Below are positions 5,901 through 7,586 of a stretch of DNA of 7,586 bases, piece by piece. The notes under the pieces were generated by a model. The model did not search any database and was not told the DNA's origin. It worked only from the letters and a program-made list of their open reading frames with translations. The stretch is from contig JAGLQP010000082.1 of NCBI GenBank assembly GCA_023136785.1, positions 1-7,586 on the forward strand, in the 5' to 3' direction. The stretch comes from Spirochaetales bacterium (GTDB lineage: Bacteria > Spirochaetota > Spirochaetia > SZUA-6 > DRHE01). A program made the translations under genes and the position numbers. The stretch's first letter is position 1. Each line of letters starts with the position of its first letter.

Positions 5901-7073
5901 GGCTCGATACTTGGACAACAGCACCCGGATGTGCATCTTATAGGCCTTGGTCTCCAGCCACTCGAAGAAGCCCTTGATCCCGTACCAGGTACCCTCACCC
6001 TGCCACTCCCCCTCCATCACCCAATCCCGCTGGGGCTGGCTCATCTCCCGCCAGGGCACATCGAGAGGGATGGTGCGCCTGCGGGCAAACCGCGCCAGGG
6101 CGTCCTGGCACTCCCCAAAGCTCTCGCTCTGCCAGGGACGGATGGCGCCCTCGGCCAGGGTCTTCCCCTTATCCGGGATCACAAGATCGGGATCGATGCC
6201 GATGGCTCTGCCGAAGCCGCGACAGCTCCCACAGGCGCCGATAGGAGAGTTGAAGGAGAAGAGGTTGGGAACCGGATCGCGGTAGTGAATGTCACAGTCA
6301 GGACAGTGAAGATCGCTGGAAAAGCGTAGGGGTTGGAGGGGCCGCAGCTTCTTATCCAGTGGATAGACCAGGATCTTGCCCTGCCCGTATCGAAGGCCCG
6401 CCTCCAGATCCTCGATGATCCGGGATCTGTTGGCCCGCTTGAACTGGACTCTGTCCTGGATGACCTCCAGAGTCGAATTCTCCTGGCGGTGGATACGGGT
6501 ATAACCCTGCTTGAGGAGCAGCTCCCGTACCTCCTCCACGGTGAAGTTGTGGGGGACCGTCACGGGAAAGACGATCAGCAGGCGCTGGGCCTCTGCCTCG
6601 GACCCGTGCCTGCTTTGGCCGCTCTTCTCCTCGTTCTTAGCCCAACCAAGCAAGTGTTTCCAAATACGCTCCGGAGAGTCCCGGTCAACCGGCTTTCCGC
6701 AATTTTGGCAGTACAGCCGTCCGGTCCGGGCGTAGAGCAGCTTGAGGTGGTCGTTCAACTCGGTCATGGTACCCACGGTGGATCGGGAGGTGCGCACCGG
6801 ATTGACCTGGTTGATGGCGATCGCCGGGGGTATACCCTCGATGCGCTCGACCTGGGGCTTGTCCATCCGATCCAAGAACTGCCGGGTGTAGGGTGAGAAG
6901 GTCTCCACGTAACGGCGCTGCCCTTCGGAGTACAGGGTGTCGAAGGCCAGGGAGGACTTTCCCGAGCCGCTGATCCCGGTCACCACGATCAGCTTGTTGA
7001 GGGGAAGCTCCAGGTTCAGGGATTTCAGGTTGTTCTGCCGGGCACCCTCGACGAGGATGTGGGATTCGGACAC
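2979..7073 (-). CDS. uvrA: Extended UvrA-type excinuclease ATPase with three ABC modules
   Basis: UvrA recognises DNA damage and loads UvrB in nucleotide excision repair; the usual protein is about 940 aa with two ABC modules. This one is 1364 aa with three. Module 1 (1-610) is a UvrA N-terminal half: Walker [10 protein letters not shown] (33-41), a likely UvrB-binding region at about 130-245, zinc finger C257/C260/C281/C284, CPAC at 395-398, LSGGE (483-487), Walker B D509-E510 and switch H542. Module 2 (613-966) is a C-terminal half: Walker A 642-650, zinc finger C741/C744/C764/C767, LSGGE (850-854), D883-E884, H916. Module 3 (986-1364) repeats it: Walker A 1016-1024, zinc finger C1126/C1129/C1149/C1152, LSGGE (1216-1220), D1273-E1274, H1306. 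All ATPase motifs look intact. [16 protein letters not shown] (94-109) and [10 protein letters not shown] (1278-1287) recall the very long UvrA paralogues of some proteobacteria. The GTG start has an in-frame stop 18 bases upstream and only a weak ribosome binding site. It follows glgX by 77 bases. Confidence 0.95.
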   Translation of the reverse strand: MSESHILVEGARQNNLKSLNLELPLNKLIVVTGISGSGKSSLAFDTLYSEGQRRYVETFSPYTRQFLDRMDKPQVERIEGIPPAIAINQVNPVRTSRSTVGTMTELNDHLKLLYARTGRLYCQNCGKPVDRDSPERIWKHLLGWAKNEEKSGQSRHGSEAEAQRLLIVFPVTVPHNFTVEEVRELLLKQGYTRIHRQENSTLEVIQDRVQFKRANRSRIIEDLEAGLRYGQGKILVYPLDKKLRPLQPLRFSSDLHCPDCDIHYRDPVPNLFSFNSPIGACGSCRGFGRAIGIDPDLVIPDKGKTLAEGAIRPWQSESFGECQDALARFARRRTIPLDVPWREMSQPQRDWVMEGEWQGEGTWYGIKGFFEWLETKAYKMHIRVLLSKYRAYHLCPACRGARLKPEALLWRIGAGRGLNIHELMLLPIERCHSFFGKMKAGTGKTNSVGEATEMLLGEIRSRLRYLVEVGLGYLTLDRQSRTLSGGEVQRINLTTALGTSLVNSLFVLDEPSIGLHSRDIRRLIAVLHRLRDAGNTLLVVEHDPEVIRAADLVLDMGPGAGEQGGEIVFFGSQAELLKEKRSLTAQYLSGKRSVLDPGLRIDASRSGVDRADSFLEILGAEEHNLRGIDVAIPLNHLVCITGVSGSGKSTLVQEVLYRALYRLQGRPVEQPGRHREIRGFEHFSEVVLVDQSPIGKTTRSNPASYVGALNPIRKLFAAEPLSRQRGYTPGTFSFNSGKGRCPTCGGNGFERIEMQFLSDVYLRCPDCDGRRYRSEVLEVKISPIPRETDSDRIGTAAHGFSEKSIAEILDLTVAEACDFFSGVPEVLRLLKPLRAVGLSYITLGQPVPTLSGGEAQRLKLAGHLAKVKPQQRGKGKPTLFLFDEPTTGLHFHDIATLLQAFRRLLEADHSIVVIEHNLDVIAAADWVIDLGPEGGEQGGRVVCTGSPRDILKVRGSHTAQALRRYWQPDRSESVEKAEERESPSTNQHITIRHAREHNLQGIDVTIPRDRFTVVTGVSGSGKSTLVREVLYENLHTLVATRRGRRRTASNGSSARLVGCDDLLGWDQVGRVLEVDQTPIGKTPRSCPATYVGFWDEVRKLYARTPEARMRGYTPSRFSFNVAGGRCEECAGQGVQKIEMSFLPNVSVRCDVCGGRRFNSETLSVLYRDKSIADVLAMSVDEAVDFFSAHPAVHRALLLLQDVGLGYIPLGQPSPTLSGGEAQRIKLVTELAKTKLPPTDSSGRASDRNEETAGAGRFGRIAAGRPARTLYVLDEPTIGLHMADVEKLIRVLQRLVDAGNTVVVIEHNLDIIAEADWIIDLGPEGGGKGGRIVVKGTPQAVAAGANGSHTGRFLAEFLRDRSISS

Positions 7074-7114
7074 AAAATTGCTCGCTTTTCACTTTCTCGG
7101 GATTTGCTTCCTCT

Positions 7115-7144
7115 AATCTAATCACTGGAGGTTGGGAACGACAA
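7115..7144 (-). promoter_or_regulatory. uvrA: Possible promoter for uvrA
   Basis: On the minus strand TTGTCG (7144-7139) and TAGATT (7120-7115) are separated by 18 bases, and each is a partial match to sigma70 consensus. They lie in the 77-base gap between glgX and uvrA, giving a short leader of roughly 35 bases. No SOS box (CTG-N10-CAG) is visible in the gap, so LexA control is not indicated. Read-through from glgX is equally possible. Confidence 0.25.
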
Positions 7145-7150
7145 GTTACG

Positions 7151-7586
7151 CTATTTTGCCATAAGCACCGCCACCGACCCGGGTTTCAAGGTATAACAGC
7201 CCTGAGTCGGCAACAACCGCTCCTGCCCGGGTTCCAGGATATCCCCGGGGGAAGGTAGCCCCGTATCGATGGCCAGATGCCAGCGCTTTCCTTTCGGCGG
7301 CTCACAGACGAAAAACTCCCGTTGTTCAGCGAAGGCGTTGAACATGAGAAAAAAATCGTTGTCATCCCTGTCGGCGTCGATCTCCGCCTTGCTTCCGTCG
7401 AGTCGATAGGCCAGGCTTCGGTCCGCTTTTTCCCAGTCTATGAGGCGGCCTTTCTCATCGAACCAGGTAATATCGGGGATGCTGTTCCTGTCCCGGTCCT
7501 CGCCGCTGTAGAACTCGGGACGGTGAAAGGCGGGATGATTCTTGCGGAAGGCGATCAATAAACTCGAAAAACGCAGGATATCCCCG
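7151..7586 (-). CDS. glgX: Glycogen debranching enzyme GlgX/isoamylase type, C-terminal part
   Basis: This is the last 144 residues of a gene entering from the right edge. The frame is open to the window boundary and ends in TAG at 7153-7151. It begins GDILRFSSLLIAFRKNHPAF, which matches the helix after the catalytic barrel in GlgX-like enzymes ('LLAFRKxHPxFRR'). Then come DITWFDEKGRLIDW and DRSLAYRLDGSK, NDFFLMFNAFAE where relatives have 'LMxNAxxE', and a C-terminal beta domain with WHLAIDTGLPSP and a closing GSVAVLMAK. These GH13 enzymes hydrolyse alpha-1,6 branches in glycogen, in the cytoplasm. The catalytic residues lie outside the window. A TTG at 7558 is an internal codon, not the true start. 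uvrA follows on the same strand. Confidence 0.92.
   Translation of the reverse strand, partial: GDILRFSSLLIAFRKNHPAFHRPEFYSGEDRDRNSIPDITWFDEKGRLIDWEKADRSLAYRLDGSKAEIDADRDDNDFFLMFNAFAEQREFFVCEPPKGKRWHLAIDTGLPSPGDILEPGQERLLPTQGCYTLKPGSVAVLMAK

Noticed and set aside
5448..6329. 293-codon plus-strand open frame, and other long plus frames opposite uvrA
   Set aside because: All lie antisense to continuous, motif-rich uvrA sequence; they arise from GC-rich codon bias.
6685..7125. 146-codon minus-strand frame starting upstream of uvrA
   Set aside because: It overlaps the conserved N-terminal half of uvrA in the wrong frame and has arginine-, glycine- and proline-rich shadow composition.

Overview
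This is a bacterial chromosomal segment. The minus-strand genes are GC-rich: glgX end, an unusually long uvrA, a DinB-family gene, a small conserved-looking ORF and a probable decayed gene. The organism cannot be named from the sequence. Glycogen metabolism, DinB-like proteins and an extended UvrA would suit a free-living bacterium such as a spirochaete or deltaproteobacterium, but that is a weak inference.

Layout, left to right. (1) Positions 1-58, minus: the first codons of a gene leaving the window, possibly an HpcH/HpaI-type aldolase. (2) Positions 59-1268: a visibly AT-richer island on the plus strand with a 28-codon small ORF behind a strong ribosome binding site, then an overlapping HEPN and minimal nucleotidyltransferase (MNT) pair, a toxin-antitoxin-type module. 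(3) Positions 1269-2581, minus: an apparent operon of a DinB/YfiT-like protein, a 94-aa protein of unknown function, and a disrupted gene whose N-terminus recalls MutS-family proteins. (4) Positions 2582-2978: no intact gene, but a clear C-terminal remnant of a VapC-like PIN-domain toxin, truncated at its 5' end and frameshifted in an A run. (5) Positions 2979-7073, minus: a 1364-aa UvrA-type protein with three ABC ATPase modules instead of two. (6) Positions 7151-7586, minus: the C-terminal end of a GlgX-type glycogen debranching enzyme.

The main point of interest is the three-module UvrA. It has one complete UvrA N-terminal half followed by two successive C-terminal halves, each with Walker A, a zinc finger, a signature motif, Walker B and a switch histidine. 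The second theme is toxin-antitoxin turnover around the DinB operon: an intact HEPN-MNT pair on one side and a decaying PIN toxin on the other. No RNA genes, CRISPR arrays or intact insertion sequences were seen.
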